A stretch of 64,000 nt of DNA from Luteibacter flocculans (GTDB lineage: Bacteria > Pseudomonadota > Gammaproteobacteria > Xanthomonadales > Rhodanobacteraceae): positions 1,904,001-1,968,000 of the forward strand of contig NZ_CP063231.1 in assembly GCF_023612255.1 (NCBI RefSeq), written 5' to 3'. This document shows, in pieces, positions 41,878-52,082 of the stretch; position 1 is the stretch's first letter; the number at the start of each line of letters is the position of its first letter. The translations under genes were made by a program, and so were the position numbers. The notes beneath the pieces were generated by a model. It saw only the letters and a program-made list of their open reading frames with translations, was not told where the DNA came from and searched no databases.

Positions 41878-44800
41878 GCGCTCACCCTCAGGTATTTGCC
41901 CGGTGCATCGGGGTTGGGTACGAACCATGCGGGACGGCCTTCCGGATCCTTGCCCAGCCGCGCGCCGGGTACCGGCGGCTGCGCCGCGTCGAAGGCGGCA
42001 GGCTCGCGTCGCCGCGGCAGGAATTCGGCTTCCTGCATTTCGAGAATCGACTCACGGAACGCCTGGGCGATCGCCGCGAAATCCGCCTCGCTGTGCGCGG
42101 TGGTGAAGAAACACGGGAAGTTGTCGAGAACGTGGATGCCGCGGCTGCGCATCATGGCGAAGAGCAGATCCTGCAGCGGATGGTCTTCGGTGAACACGGT
42201 TTTCCACACGGAGGCGAAGTGCACGGTCTGCACCGGCGCACCGACGCTCGCGCAGAACGCGTTCAGTTCCTCGGCCATCGCCGTGACCTTCGCATTCAGC
42301 GACGCCTGCAGCTCGGGGCCGTGCTCCTTCAGATGCGTGAGCACCGCATGCGCGGCCGCAAGGGCGAGCGGGTGACGCACGAAGGTGCCGGCGAAATAGG
42401 TCACGCCGACCGTCGGCGTGGAGTCGTCGCCGAACTGCCAGTGGCCACCGTCGAGCGCATCCATGAAGCGACGCTTGCCGGCGATCACGCCGATGGGGAA
42501 GCCACCGCCGACGACCTTGCCGTAGGAGCACATGTCGGCGTCGATGCCGAGCACGGCCTGCGCACCGCGCGGGTGTGCACGGAAGCCGGTCACCACCTCG
42601 TCGAAGATAAGCAGCGAACCGGAGGCCTCGGTAATCGCGCGCAGTTCCTGCAGGAACTCGATCGGCTGGAAGTCCGGACGGCGGCTCTGCACGGGTTCGA
42701 CCATCACGGCAGCGATGGTCGAGGCGCGCTCGCGAATGATCGCCAGCGACTCGGGCGTGCCGTACTCGAGCACCAGCACGTGCTCGGACGTGTTGCGCAG
42801 GATGCCGGGCGCGGCCGGTATCGAGGTCAGTTTCTTCGTGCCACGCACGATCACTTCGTCGAAGATGCCGTGATAGGAGCCGGTGAAGATCACCAGCGTG
42901 TCGCGGCCGGTGACCGTGCGCGCCACGCGCACGCAGCCCATCACCGCTTCCGAACCCGTGTTGCATAGGGCAGCGCGGTCGAAGCCGGTCAGTTCGCAGA
43001 TCTGCTTTGCCACGATGCCGGCGAGCGGATGCTGCGGACCGATCTCATAGCCGTCGTCGAGCTGCTTGCGCACGGTGTCGAGCACGAAGTCCGGCTGCCA
43101 GCCGAACAGATTCATACCGAAACCGTTGAGTGCATCGACATACGCGTTGCCGTCGAGATCCCAGACCTTCGAGCCCTTGGAACGCTCGATCACGATCTGG
43201 TAGATGATTTCCTTGAGCAGCGGACGGAAGCCGTTGACCACACGCGGATCGGCCAGATGCGGGCGGTGTTCCTCGGTATAGGCCTTGGACGCCTTGGTGC
43301 GTTCGATGTAGCGACGCATGAAGGCATCGAGCCGCGCGCGCTGGCGGGTGGAGAGATCGGTATGCGTCGAATGGATGCGCGCGATGGCACCGAAGGCCTT
43401 CTTGACGTCATAGGTCGTGTGGGCGAGCGCGGCTTCTTCGTCGTTGGCCGGGGACAACGCACTACTTGTAGGAGCCGCCATGGCGGCGAGGGGGGCTCGC
43501 GAAATCCCATCGGTTACGAGCGATTCTCTCGTCGCCATGGCGGCTCCTACAGGGGTAGGGTCCGCCGCCGCCGGCAGCGGCGCGGGAGCGGCGGCTCCCG
43601 CCAGCAACGCCAACTGTTCCCGCATGATCTGCATCTGCTGCGCGATCACGTCCTGGACCAGTCCGCCACCGGCGGCGATCGCCACCGGTGCCGCCGCCGC
43701 GGCGGGCACGGCGACCGCCGCGGCCACGGGCGCTGCCGGCTGGGCTTCGGCCGGCAACAGGCGATCGATGTGTGCCGCGAGCCGTTCGAACGAGGCGCAG
43801 CCGTCCATCAGTTCGCGGAAGGTGATCTTCAACGCATAGGTCTTCTGCAACTGCAAGGCGACCTGGGTCAGCGACAGTGAGTCGAGACCCAGTTCCACGA
43901 AGTTGGCCGACGGGTCGACACCTTCCAGGTCGCTACCGGACACGTCCTCGAACAGCGCCACGAGTTCGCCGAGAAGGCGCTGAGTCCGGGCGGGATGACT
44001 GGGGGCGGACGGCATGGGCATGGGAGACTCCGGAACGGCGGAAGGACGGGCGGGCGGGGCAGTGGGCACCGCGTTGGCGATGGGGGTGACCGAGGCGGGC
44101 AGGCGGGCGTCGATCCAGTGCCGCTTGCGTTCGAAGGGATAGGTGGGCAGACGCACGCGGCGCCGATGGTCGCGATGGTCCAGCGCCGCGACGGTGACCG
44201 GCGCGCCGGCCGACCACAGCGTGCCGGCAGCGCCGAGCCAGGCGGCGCGTTCGTCGGCCGGGCTGTCGCCCAGGCTGGCGACTATCGTGCGGCCGCGGCT
44301 TTGCGCATGCTGGCGAGCCAGTGAGGTGAGCGTCGAACGTGGGCCGACTTCGAGGAACGCATGCGTGCCGTCGTCGAGCGCATGCAGCATCGCGGGCGAG
44401 AAGCGCACGGTATGGCGAAGGTGCCGCGCCCAATAGGCCGGCGAGGTCGCTTCCTCGTCGGTAAGCGTGGCGCCCGTGAGCGTGGAAACGATGCGGAGGC
44501 GTGGCTTCGCGAGCGATACGGCCTGCACTTCATCAAGGAAGTCATCGAGCACCGGGTCCATCATCGCGGAGTGGAACGCGTGCGACGTGTGCAGCAACCG
44601 ACACGCGACGCCTTCGGTTTCCAAGGTGGCGCGGAACGCTTCGATGGCGTCGCGTGTCCCCGAGACGACGCTTGCGTTGGGGGCGTTCTCGGCGGCGAGG
44701 GACAGTGTGGCCGGAAGGCGCGCATGCAGCTCGGCGGCACCCAGACGAACGGAGAGCATGGCTCCGGCTGGCAGCGCCTGCATCATGCGCCCGCGCCGTG

Positions 44801-47800
44801 CGACGAGGCGCGCGGCATCGGCCAGCGTCATCACCTCGGCGATCACGGCGGCGGCGAACTCGCCCACGCTGTGACCGATCATGGCAACGGGTTCCACGCC
44901 CAGGCTCATCCAGAGCCGCGCCAGCGCGTATTCGATGGCGAAGGTGGCGGGTTGGGTCAGGGCGGTGGCTTGCAGCGCCTCGGCGTCGTGGGCGAACAGG
45001 CGCTCACGCAGGTCGAAGCCGAGTTCGTCGCGCAGGGCGCAGGCGACCTCGTCGAGTGCGGCACGGAACACCGGCTCGGTGGCGTGCAGTTCGCTGCCCA
45101 TGCCCGCGTATTGCGAGCCTTGGCCGGGAAACAGGAAAACCATACGCGGGGCAGGGTCGGCGCACGCGCGACACATCGCAGCGGCGGCGATGTCGCGCAG
45201 CCCCGCTACCGCATCGGTCGTCGTGTGCGCGACCAGGTGCGTGCGTTGCGCGAAGGCCTTGCGCCCGTTCGCCAACGTCCAGGCCGCATCGGCCAGGTTG
45301 CCGTCGGGATGCGCGGCAAGATGGTCGGCGAGGCGGGCTGCGGCTTGTCCGAGTGCGTTGGGCGTGCGCGCGGACAGCAGCAACAGTTGCGGGCCACTCG
45401 CTGCGTCCGACGGGCTGCGCTCCGGTGCTTCTTCCAGCACGAGGTGAGCATTGGTGCCGCCGACGCCGAACGAGCTCACGCCAGCGCGCAACGGGCCACC
45501 GTTGGTCTGCCACGAGCGCAGCGTGTCGTTGACGACGAAGGGCGAATCATCGAGTCCCAGACGGGGGTTTGGCGAACGGAAATGCAGGGATGGCGGCAGA
45601 CGGCGCTCGCTCAGTGCGAGCGCCGTCTTGATGACGCTGGCGGCACCTGCCGCCATCACCAGATGGCCCACGTTGCTCTTCAGCGAACCGATGGCACAGA
45701 AGCCCTTGTCGGCGGTGCTGCGGCGGAACGCCTTGGTGAGGCCTTCCAGTTCGATCGGATCGCCCAGCGGCGTGGCCGTGCCGTGGGTCTCGACGTAGGA
45801 AATGTCGCGAGCGGACACGCCGGCATCGTCCAGCGCCATCGCGATCACCGCCGCCTGGCCGGCCGCGTTCGGCGCGGTGAAACTGGCTTTGACCGCGCCG
45901 TCGTTGTTCACCGCTGCGCCGCGGATCACGGCGTGGATGGTGTCGCCGTCGCGCACGGCGTCGCTGAGGCGCTTGAGCAGCACCACCGCCGCGCCGTCGC
46001 TGAACACGGTGCCGCGTGCGTCGACGTCGAAGGTGCGCGTGTGGCCGTCCGGGGAAAGCATGGAGCCTTCCTGGGCAAGGTAGCCGCTGTTGGGCGGGCA
46101 GGCAATGGACGATCCGCCAGCCAGCGCCATGTCGCAGCGTCCGGCGCGCAAGGCGTCGAACGCCTGCGCGATCGCCACCAGCGACGTCGAACATGCCGTA
46201 TTGAGGCTGATCGCCGGGCCGGTAAGGTTGAGCTTGTGCGCCACGCGCGTGGCGAGGTAATCCTTCTCGTTACCGAGCATCACCTGGAACGCGCCGAGCT
46301 TCTCGATGAGATCGGGGCGGCCGCTGATGTGCTTCTGGTAGTAGGTCGCGTTGTGCATGCCACCGAAGACACCGACCGGCGTCGTCTGACCGTCGGGCAC
46401 GTAACCCGCGCGCTCCATGCACTCCCAGCACAGTTCGAGGAACAGCCGCTGCTGCGGATCGGTCAGCTCGGCTTCGCGCGGTGACATGCCGAAGAAGCCC
46501 GCGTCGAACTGGTCCGCGTCGTCCACGACACCGCGCGCGGCAACATAGCCGGGTTCATCGCGCTCGGCCTGGCTCACGGCAGGATCGAGCTCGTCCGGCG
46601 CGAAGAACCGGATCGACTCGCGGCCCGCGCACAGGTTGTCCCAGAACGTCTCCACGTCGGGAGCGCCTGGGAAACGGCCTGCCATGGCAATGATCGCCAC
46701 CGGCTCGCCCGGCGCGCGCGCGGCCGAGGCCATGCGCTCCACCAAGCCTTCGTTGGCGGTACGCCCCTCGATGGTGGCCGCGAGCGCGGCCGGCGTCGGT
46801 TCGGCGAAGAAGCCCACCAGCGAGGGCACAGGAGAAAGCTCCTCGTGTACGCGGGTCATCGCCCGCGTGGCGAGCAGCGACGTGCCGCCGAGGTCGAAGA
46901 AGTTGTCGTCGCGCCCGACCTGGGTCACCCCAAGCACGTCGGCGAAGATCGCGCAGAGTCGCGTTTCGACGGCGCCGCGCGGTGCCACAAAGGCGGCAGC
47001 CAGTTCCGGTCGTGTGCGATCGGGCGCAGGCAGGGCCTGGCGGTCGAGCTTGCCGTTCGCGTTGATCGGCATAGCCTCCATGCGTACCCAGGCCACTGGC
47101 AGCATGTAGTCGGGCAGCACATGCGCCAATGCATCGCGCAATGTACGTGCGCTGACACTGGGGTCGCGGCTCACGTAATAGGCGATGAGACGCTTCTCGC
47201 CGGGCGCATCCTCACGCGCCACGACTACGGCGTCCGTGACGCCGGGCAGGGCGCGCAAGGCGACGTCGATCTCGCCGGTCTCGATGCGGTAGCCGCGAAT
47301 CTTCACCTGGCCATCGACGCGACCGACGAAGGCGAGGTTGCCGTCCGGCAGCCACTGCACGAGATCGCCGGTGCGATAGCGCGTGCCGCTGGCGACGAAT
47401 CGCTCGGCCGTCAGTTCCGGTCGGTTGAGATAGCCGCGTGCGACGCCGCTGCCACCGATGTACAGCTCGCCGACGGTGCCCGCGGGCACGTCGCGTCCTG
47501 CCTCATCGAGCACGTGTAGCGAGGTCTCGCCGATCGCGCGGCCGATGGGAATCGCGCGCAGGTCGGCGGGCAGGTCGCGCGGGATCGTGTACGTCGTGGC
47601 GAACGTCGTGCACTCGGTGGGACCGTAGCCATTGATGAGCGTGGTGCCGGGCAGGGCAGCGTATGCCTTACGTACGTGCGGTACCGACAGCGCTTCGCCG
47701 CCGGTGAGCACCACGCGCAGACCGGCCAGGCGAGAGGCATCGTCGTCCACGATGGCGTTGAACAAAGCTGCCGTCAGCCATGCGATTTCCGCACCATGGC

Positions 47801-48527
47801 GCTCCACCGTGCGAGCGATGCCGCAGCCGGTCGGTACGCGTTCGCTGTAAACGACGCAGGTGCCGCCATTCAATAGCGGCGCAAAGATCTCGAACGTGGA
47901 GGCGTCGAAGCCCAGCGGTGCAGCATGCAGCACGTTCGGCGCATCGAAGTCGATGTAGTCGGAACGTAGCACGAGGCGAAGGATCGCGCGGTGACGAATC
48001 TCCACGCCCTTCGGCGTGCCGGTCGAGCCGGAGGTGTACATGGCGTAGGCCAGGTCGTCGCCCGACCCCTGGCGACCTAGCGCCAGTTCGTCGTCACGCT
48101 CCGTGCGTCCCGCGGCATCCAATTCGGCCAAGGTAAAGATGGGCGCTCCGTTGGCATCGACCTGTTCCGCCGCGTCGTCGACGACGAGCGCGGCCACGGT
48201 GGCATCGCGCAGCGCGAAGGCCACACGCTCTGCAGGCCAGCGCGTGTCGATGGGAAGATAGGCCGCACCGGCCTTCAACACGGCGAGGATGACCACGACG
48301 GCCCCGACCGAACGATCCATCAGCAACGCCACGTAGCTTCCGGGTTCCACGCCAGAGGCCAGCAGGCCATGCGCGACGCGGTCGCTGCGCGCGTCCAGTT
48401 CGGCGTAAGTCAGCCGTGCGTCGTCCGATACAAGCGCGACGCGGTCGGCGCAGGCGCGGGCAACGGCGGCAAAGCGGGCGTGGACGGTGGGCGTGTCGTG
48501 CCCGGAGAAGGAAAGCGCGTTGCTCAT
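41874..48527 (-). CDS. Hybrid NRPS-PKS-aminotransferase, A-PCP-KS-AT-ACP-AMT
   Basis: A 2217-residue assembly-line starter protein. A domain (about 20-510): [11 protein letters not shown] near 165, A10 Lys493 in [11 protein letters not shown]; the pocket residues read D-A-F-W-L-G-G-T-F plus Lys, the classic valine code. PCP with Ser550 ([10 protein letters not shown]). KS (about 612-1035): Cys779 in NTACSTSL, His in [24 protein letters not shown]: Ser1220 in GHSVGEF and HAFHS, the malonyl-CoA type. No ketoreductase, dehydratase or methyltransferase. ACP with Ser1550 ([10 protein letters not shown]). Class III PLP aminotransferase (about 1750-2180) with [21 protein letters not shown] and Lys2004 in YGKVVGGGF. 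Thus Val is extended with malonyl and the beta-ketone is aminated. A REP pair lies in the linker at 43466-43552. ATG 48527 precedes the A domain; a far-upstream in-frame start is unlikely. First gene of the operon. Confidence 0.94.
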   Translation of the reverse strand: MSNALSFSGHDTPTVHARFAAVARACADRVALVSDDARLTYAELDARSDRVAHGLLASGVEPGSYVALLMDRSVGAVVVILAVLKAGAAYLPIDTRWPAERVAFALRDATVAALVVDDAAEQVDANGAPIFTLAELDAAGRTERDDELALGRQGSGDDLAYAMYTSGSTGTPKGVEIRHRAILRLVLRSDYIDFDAPNVLHAAPLGFDASTFEIFAPLLNGGTCVVYSERVPTGCGIARTVERHGAEIAWLTAALFNAIVDDDASRLAGLRVVLTGGEALSVPHVRKAYAALPGTTLINGYGPTECTTFATTYTIPRDLPADLRAIPIGRAIGETSLHVLDEAGRDVPAGTVGELYIGGSGVARGYLNRPELTAERFVASGTRYRTGDLVQWLPDGNLAFVGRVDGQVKIRGYRIETGEIDVALRALPGVTDAVVVAREDAPGEKRLIAYYVSRDPSVSARTLRDALAHVLPDYMLPVAWVRMEAMPINANGKLDRQALPAPDRTRPELAAAFVAPRGAVETRLCAIFADVLGVTQVGRDDNFFDLGGTSLLATRAMTRVHEELSPVPSLVGFFAEPTPAALAATIEGRTANEGLVERMASAARAPGEPVAIIAMAGRFPGAPDVETFWDNLCAGRESIRFFAPDELDPAVSQAERDEPGYVAARGVVDDADQFDAGFFGMSPREAELTDPQQRLFLELCWECMERAGYVPDGQTTPVGVFGGMHNATYYQKHISGRPDLIEKLGAFQVMLGNEKDYLATRVAHKLNLTGPAISLNTACSTSLVAIAQAFDALRAGRCDMALAGGSSIACPPNSGYLAQEGSMLSPDGHTRTFDVDARGTVFSDGAAVVLLKRLSDAVRDGDTIHAVIRGAAVNNDGAVKASFTAPNAAGQAAVIAMALDDAGVSARDISYVETHGTATPLGDPIELEGLTKAFRRSTADKGFCAIGSLKSNVGHLVMAAGAASVIKTALALSERRLPPSLHFRSPNPRLGLDDSPFVVNDTLRSWQTNGGPLRAGVSSFGVGGTNAHLVLEEAPERSPSDAASGPQLLLLSARTPNALGQAAARLADHLAAHPDGNLADAAWTLANGRKAFAQRTHLVAHTTTDAVAGLRDIAAAAMCRACADPAPRMVFLFPGQGSQYAGMGSELHATEPVFRAALDEVACALRDELGFDLRERLFAHDAEALQATALTQPATFAIEYALARLWMSLGVEPVAMIGHSVGEFAAAVIAEVMTLADAARLVARRGRMMQALPAGAMLSVRLGAAELHARLPATLSLAAENAPNASVVSGTRDAIEAFRATLETEGVACRLLHTSHAFHSAMMDPVLDDFLDEVQAVSLAKPRLRIVSTLTGATLTDEEATSPAYWARHLRHTVRFSPAMLHALDDGTHAFLEVGPRSTLTSLARQHAQSRGRTIVASLGDSPADERAAWLGAAGTLWSAGAPVTVAALDHRDHRRRVRLPTYPFERKRHWIDARLPASVTPIANAVPTAPPARPSAVPESPMPMPSAPSHPARTQRLLGELVALFEDVSGSDLEGVDPSANFVELGLDSLSLTQVALQLQKTYALKITFRELMDGCASFERLAAHIDRLLPAEAQPAAPVAAAVAVPAAAAAPVAIAAGGGLVQDVIAQQMQIMREQLALLAGAAAPAPLPAAADPTPVGAAMATRESLVTDGISRAPLAAMAAPTSSALSPANDEEAALAHTTYDVKKAFGAIARIHSTHTDLSTRQRARLDAFMRRYIERTKASKAYTEEHRPHLADPRVVNGFRPLLKEIIYQIVIERSKGSKVWDLDGNAYVDALNGFGMNLFGWQPDFVLDTVRKQLDDGYEIGPQHPLAGIVAKQICELTGFDRAALCNTGSEAVMGCVRVARTVTGRDTLVIFTGSYHGIFDEVIVRGTKKLTSIPAAPGILRNTSEHVLVLEYGTPESLAIIRERASTIAAVMVEPVQSRRPDFQPIEFLQELRAITEASGSLLIFDEVVTGFRAHPRGAQAVLGIDADMCSYGKVVGGGFPIGVIAGKRRFMDALDGGHWQFGDDSTPTVGVTYFAGTFVRHPLALAAAHAVLTHLKEHGPELQASLNAKVTAMAEELNAFCASVGAPVQTVHFASVWKTVFTEDHPLQDLLFAMMRSRGIHVLDNFPCFFTTAHSEADFAAIAQAFRESILEMQEAEFLPRRREPAAFDAAQPPVPGARLGKDPEGRPAWFVPNPDAPGKYLRVSA
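43466..43552. repeat. REP pair (BIME) embedded in the coding sequence between ACP and AMT
   Basis: TGTAGGAGCCGCCATGGCGG (from 43467) is repeated in inverse orientation as CGCCATGGCGGCTCCTACAG (to 43552) with ~40 bases between. It is the same hairpin type found between genes at 48858. On the coding strand it is read in frame (as [11 protein letters not shown]...[12 protein letters not shown]) within a low-complexity Ala/Pro linker, so it does not break the protein. Confidence 0.85.
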
Positions 48528-48857
48528 GATCTGGCCTCGTACCCGCGGGGAACACGTGAAGGCATAGGCCGAATGGTCGATGCGGCACACCGGGCGGTCG
48601 GACCGGCCCGGTCGCTACGCCGTTCACCGACGTGCGTGCCCCTGGTCATGCTCGTCCACCCCGCCGTGCCTTCGGCTTTCATGCGATCCCCTGTCACGCG
48701 TGCGGGCCGGGAGGCCCTGCGCGTCTGTGGCATCTTTTATAGCCCCGGGTTCCGAGGGGGCATATACAACTGGCGCGCTAGCCGGGGTTGGGCAAATGGC
48801 CGATTGCCGCTGTCGCTAACGGCTCATGCCGCGGCTGTGCTCACCACAAACACCCCT
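48528..48857. other. Upstream region of the large biosynthetic operon
   Basis: Non-coding stretch preceding the hybrid gene's ATG. On the minus strand an AT-rich patch (TTGTAT near 48770 and CTATAAAAG near 48738) stands out from the GC-rich background and is the most likely promoter area, but the spacing between these boxes is about 22 bases, so no sigma70 promoter is claimed. I see no gene or RNA here; frames on the plus strand are shadows of the operon's other strand. Confidence 0.4.
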
Positions 48858-48990
48858 TGTAGGAGCCGCCATGGCGGCGAGGCATGCGAGTGGCAGCTTG
48901 CCGGTGGGAGCCAGCCTGCTGGCGAAAAGCCAACGAAGCGGTGTAGCCGTGAGTCATGTCCCCATCGCCAACAGGTTGGCTCCCACCTTT
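48858..48990. repeat. REP elements upstream of the operon
   Basis: TGTAGGAGCCGCCATGGCGGCGA at 48858-48880, then a BIME-like pair: GTGGGAGCCAGCCTGCTGGC (48904) and the inverted GCCAACAGGTTGGCTCCCAC (to about 48988). Same families as at 9523-9745 and 15060-18817. Confidence 0.8.
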
Positions 48991-49025
48991 GCTTCGTTGG
49001 CGACTCATTGCTTCCGCGAAGCGAC

Positions 49026-49051
49026 AAAAAAGGCGCCTCTCGCGAGGCGCC
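49026..49051 (-). terminator. Rho-independent terminator of the Ig-like gene cluster
   Basis: On the minus strand, GGCGCCTC-GCGA-GAGGCGCC forms a perfect 8-bp stem with a 4-base loop (49032-49051), followed by six T (49026-49031). It starts 17 bases after the stop of the 987-residue Ig-like protein, so it ends that transcript. Confidence 0.9.
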
Positions 49052-49067
49052 AGGCGCTGTCGGTGAC

Positions 49068-52031
49068 TCAACGGCGGAACTTGAACGTGTCGAAGCGCAC
49101 GACGTCGTTGGCGCGTATCTCCATGTGTCGGATGCGGCGGCGTCCGTTATCGTCGTAACGCACCTCGTGCTGTCTCGTGACGTCTCCGCCGGGAACAGTG
49201 ATGACGCCGCTGATGATGGTCAGGTTCCGATCCTTGAAGGACACGGTGACGTCGCGATTTACGGATGTGATCATGAAACGCACCACGTCCCACGGTTCCG
49301 CCAGATCCACGAAGAACACGTTGTTGTGGCTCGTGCCTGTCGGATTGCCGACGTAGAGAACCTTGCCCTTGAACTCCGGTGTAGGGGTGAAGGCATAGGA
49401 TTCCACGCCCATCCTTTCTTTTGTATCGGTGACTTCTTCCCAGTCGAACTTCACGCTCATCACGCTCGTGCCGTTCTCGGGGAAGTTCAGTTGTTCCTTG
49501 AGGCCTATGTCGCGGATGCGGTCGTTGTCGAAGTTGTATTCGAGATCCCATGTCGAGTTGAGAACCGTGTAGGTCGGCGACCTGAACGTCTTCGCCGTCG
49601 CCTCTGCGCCGCCATCGAACGCCACCTTCAATTCGAGCGTCACGCTTGCCTGGTCGGCGAGCGCCATGAGCCAGTTGCGTGACAGGGGATGACGCAGATT
49701 GCCCGGCGCATTGACCAGTTGCCCTTCGGCCAGTAACAGCGAGTTGGCTCCGGATATCGCACGAAGCCAGTAACGCTGACCACTGGACATCAGGGGCCAG
49801 GGCCGCGCTTCCACGGTGGCATCGCCGTTGAAGCTGCTCAGCACCAGGGTAAGGGCGCCGTTGGCCTCGACGATGACGGGGACGGGGACGCGCGGATCGC
49901 CGGAGGACAGGTCCAGCACGCTGAGTCGCAGCACGGGAGAGGTGCGAGGAGCACCGCCAAGTCTCGGGGTGACAATGTAGTAGACGTCCACCGGCTGGCC
50001 CAGGTTACGACCGATAACGGCAGCTTCCACGGCGAACAGCATGCCGGTAGAACTCCCTGTCTGTGGCGGAGTCACCGTGTTGCCGCCCGGGCCCGTAACC
50101 GTGACGGCAACCTGCTGGTCAGGCGTGATGGATACGGTCGCCGGGATGCGCACGGTGATACCGCTTCCGGCGAGGAAGGGGTCGAGATTCGCGCCAGTCG
50201 CCTCGTCCACCGTCGGCATCGGTAGATCCTGAGCAGCAGAGCCGATCCGGAACGTTTCACCAAGCGAATCGGCTCTGCCGCCTGCGGCTCGGGTGACGAC
50301 GTATGCGGCGACCAGCGTTTGATTGCGGTTTGCTGTGATCACCTGAGCAGGTACGAGAAACGAAGGCGGTAAGGCAGGATTGGCGACCGGGATGGAGTCA
50401 TCGTAGGGAACTACGCCACCGCGCAGGGTGACGTCGATCCGATCGTTGACGGCGATGCCCGTATAGGCGGGAATGTCGATATGCGGGCTGGGGTAAAGGT
50501 CGGGGTCGAGCACGCCGTTGACCGCTTCACGGATCGACGGTGCTTGCAGCAGCGGTTGCGGATTGGCCGTGCGAACGTCGAGTTGTAGCGCGTCGGAGCG
50601 GAGCGGCGCGAAGCGAATCTCCCGGAATTCACGGGTGCCGACCTTTCTTGCGAGTGCGAAGGGCTGCACCGTGTAGTAGAGACTCAGCGTGCCGTTCACC
50701 AGGGCCTCGATCTGCGCACGAGGTATGGTGAACCTGACGGGGCTGCCGACCATGCCGCTGGAAATCGGCAGGCTCTCGCTCCATCGCGTGGGCGACCCGT
50801 TGGAGGTCTGCCCGTCGAGAATGAGCTCCAGGACATCGCCGCTTCGCATGCCTGCCCACGGCGGCACGGTGGCATGTGCGCCGCTGGTCGGTACGTTGGC
50901 TGGATCAAGCGTGTTGCCAGTCGCCTCGTCCACGGCCGGAGGAAGCAGGCGAACAGCCTGGCCGACGAGCTGAAGATTACGACGGGCAGACTGCCGCGTG
51001 GTGCCGTTGAGCGCGGTGATCGCGTAGCCGGCGCGAGCCGTGCCCTGGGCCAGGGGCACCACGAAAGCGTTTGGGATGGTGAACACCAGCGTCTGGTTGT
51101 CACGAGTGGCCGTTTGCGGGGGCGTATTGAAAGTCACCGGGCCACCCGTTGCCGTTGTGCCGGCCCATTGCACGACCACCGATTCGCCGGTCAGTACACC
51201 ACTGGCTTCGACGTATACGCGAACATCGTTCGTGCCGAGCGTATCGACGTCGATGGTCGTGCCCTGATTGCCCACCGTCGGTTCCACTGCGGGTGCCGGC
51301 GGTGCGTTGGGATCCGGCACGTTGACCAGGGCAAAAGGTGACCACAGTGACCAGTTCCTGACCTCGTCGTACACCTGGTAAGTCACGATGAGCCGCTCGC
51401 CGATACCACCGATGTCGATCATGTCGCTATCGATGTCGAATACGACCGGCCGCCCCACCTCGGCCTCGGTCAAGGGGCCATAGGTGACATCGTTGCCGTC
51501 CGCATTCCATTGGACGGTGACGATGTCGCCGGCCGCCATGTTCTCGTAAGGCGGCACCGTGACCTTCGCTTTCTTGTCGGTGCCGATGTCCGTCGGCTCG
51601 ACGGTGGGAGGATCGAGATTCTCGTTCTGGTATGGCGTGGTCGGGTCGGGGTCGAGTCCACCCGGAACAGTGAGCTTGACCACAACGGTTATCGGCGGAG
51701 ACTTGACCGTATTGCCGAGCAATCCGCGGACTTGCGCACGCACGTCGTGGATGCCAGCTCGTTGGTTGACGATCGCCGTCGCTGGGACGAAGACCTCCAA
51801 CCCCTTGTTGACGTCTATGGCGTTTGCCAGGCGCGAGCCGACGACGGTTTCCGCAGCACCCCATAGAATCTCCAGTACGTCGCCGTCTTCGTAGCCGTCC
51901 CATGGCGGCACTTGGACGACGATCGATACATTCGGGTTGCGTTGCAGGTCTTCGTAACCCAGACCACCGTCGAAGGCATCCGGGATGCGGGGGCTCGGCA
52001 ACGGCGCCGGCCCCTGGAGGGTGTCGTTCAT
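49068..52031 (-). CDS. Large Ig-like repeat protein (paralogue family of this locus)
   Basis: A 987-residue protein with at least five ~100-residue beta-sandwich-like repeats. Repeat starts share a D-x-LDP core: GGLDPDPTTPYQNENLDPP near 125, VDEATGNTLDPANV near 370, IREAVNGVLDPDLYPSPHI near 505 and VDEATGANLDPFLAG near 625, each followed by a stretch such as IPAYTGIAVNDRIDVTL (a binding-strand pair). The C-terminal ~200 residues are a different beta-rich domain (FPENGTSVMSVKFDWEEV...VRFDTFKFRR). No signal peptide, membrane helix or Cys is seen. ATG 52031 follows AAGGAGT. It lies 51 bases after the 662-residue paralogue and probably shares its transcript. Function unknown; adhesin- or sugar-binding-like by fold only. 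Confidence 0.75.
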   Translation of the reverse strand: MNDTLQGPAPLPSPRIPDAFDGGLGYEDLQRNPNVSIVVQVPPWDGYEDGDVLEILWGAAETVVGSRLANAIDVNKGLEVFVPATAIVNQRAGIHDVRAQVRGLLGNTVKSPPITVVVKLTVPGGLDPDPTTPYQNENLDPPTVEPTDIGTDKKAKVTVPPYENMAAGDIVTVQWNADGNDVTYGPLTEAEVGRPVVFDIDSDMIDIGGIGERLIVTYQVYDEVRNWSLWSPFALVNVPDPNAPPAPAVEPTVGNQGTTIDVDTLGTNDVRVYVEASGVLTGESVVVQWAGTTATGGPVTFNTPPQTATRDNQTLVFTIPNAFVVPLAQGTARAGYAITALNGTTRQSARRNLQLVGQAVRLLPPAVDEATGNTLDPANVPTSGAHATVPPWAGMRSGDVLELILDGQTSNGSPTRWSESLPISSGMVGSPVRFTIPRAQIEALVNGTLSLYYTVQPFALARKVGTREFREIRFAPLRSDALQLDVRTANPQPLLQAPSIREAVNGVLDPDLYPSPHIDIPAYTGIAVNDRIDVTLRGGVVPYDDSIPVANPALPPSFLVPAQVITANRNQTLVAAYVVTRAAGGRADSLGETFRIGSAAQDLPMPTVDEATGANLDPFLAGSGITVRIPATVSITPDQQVAVTVTGPGGNTVTPPQTGSSTGMLFAVEAAVIGRNLGQPVDVYYIVTPRLGGAPRTSPVLRLSVLDLSSGDPRVPVPVIVEANGALTLVLSSFNGDATVEARPWPLMSSGQRYWLRAISGANSLLLAEGQLVNAPGNLRHPLSRNWLMALADQASVTLELKVAFDGGAEATAKTFRSPTYTVLNSTWDLEYNFDNDRIRDIGLKEQLNFPENGTSVMSVKFDWEEVTDTKERMGVESYAFTPTPEFKGKVLYVGNPTGTSHNNVFFVDLAEPWDVVRFMITSVNRDVTVSFKDRNLTIISGVITVPGGDVTRQHEVRYDDNGRRRIRHMEIRANDVVRFDTFKFRR

Positions 52032-52082
52032 GGCGGTACTCCTTGTGACGCGGGTCATCCCCGCGCGTTCCCTATGGTGTGT

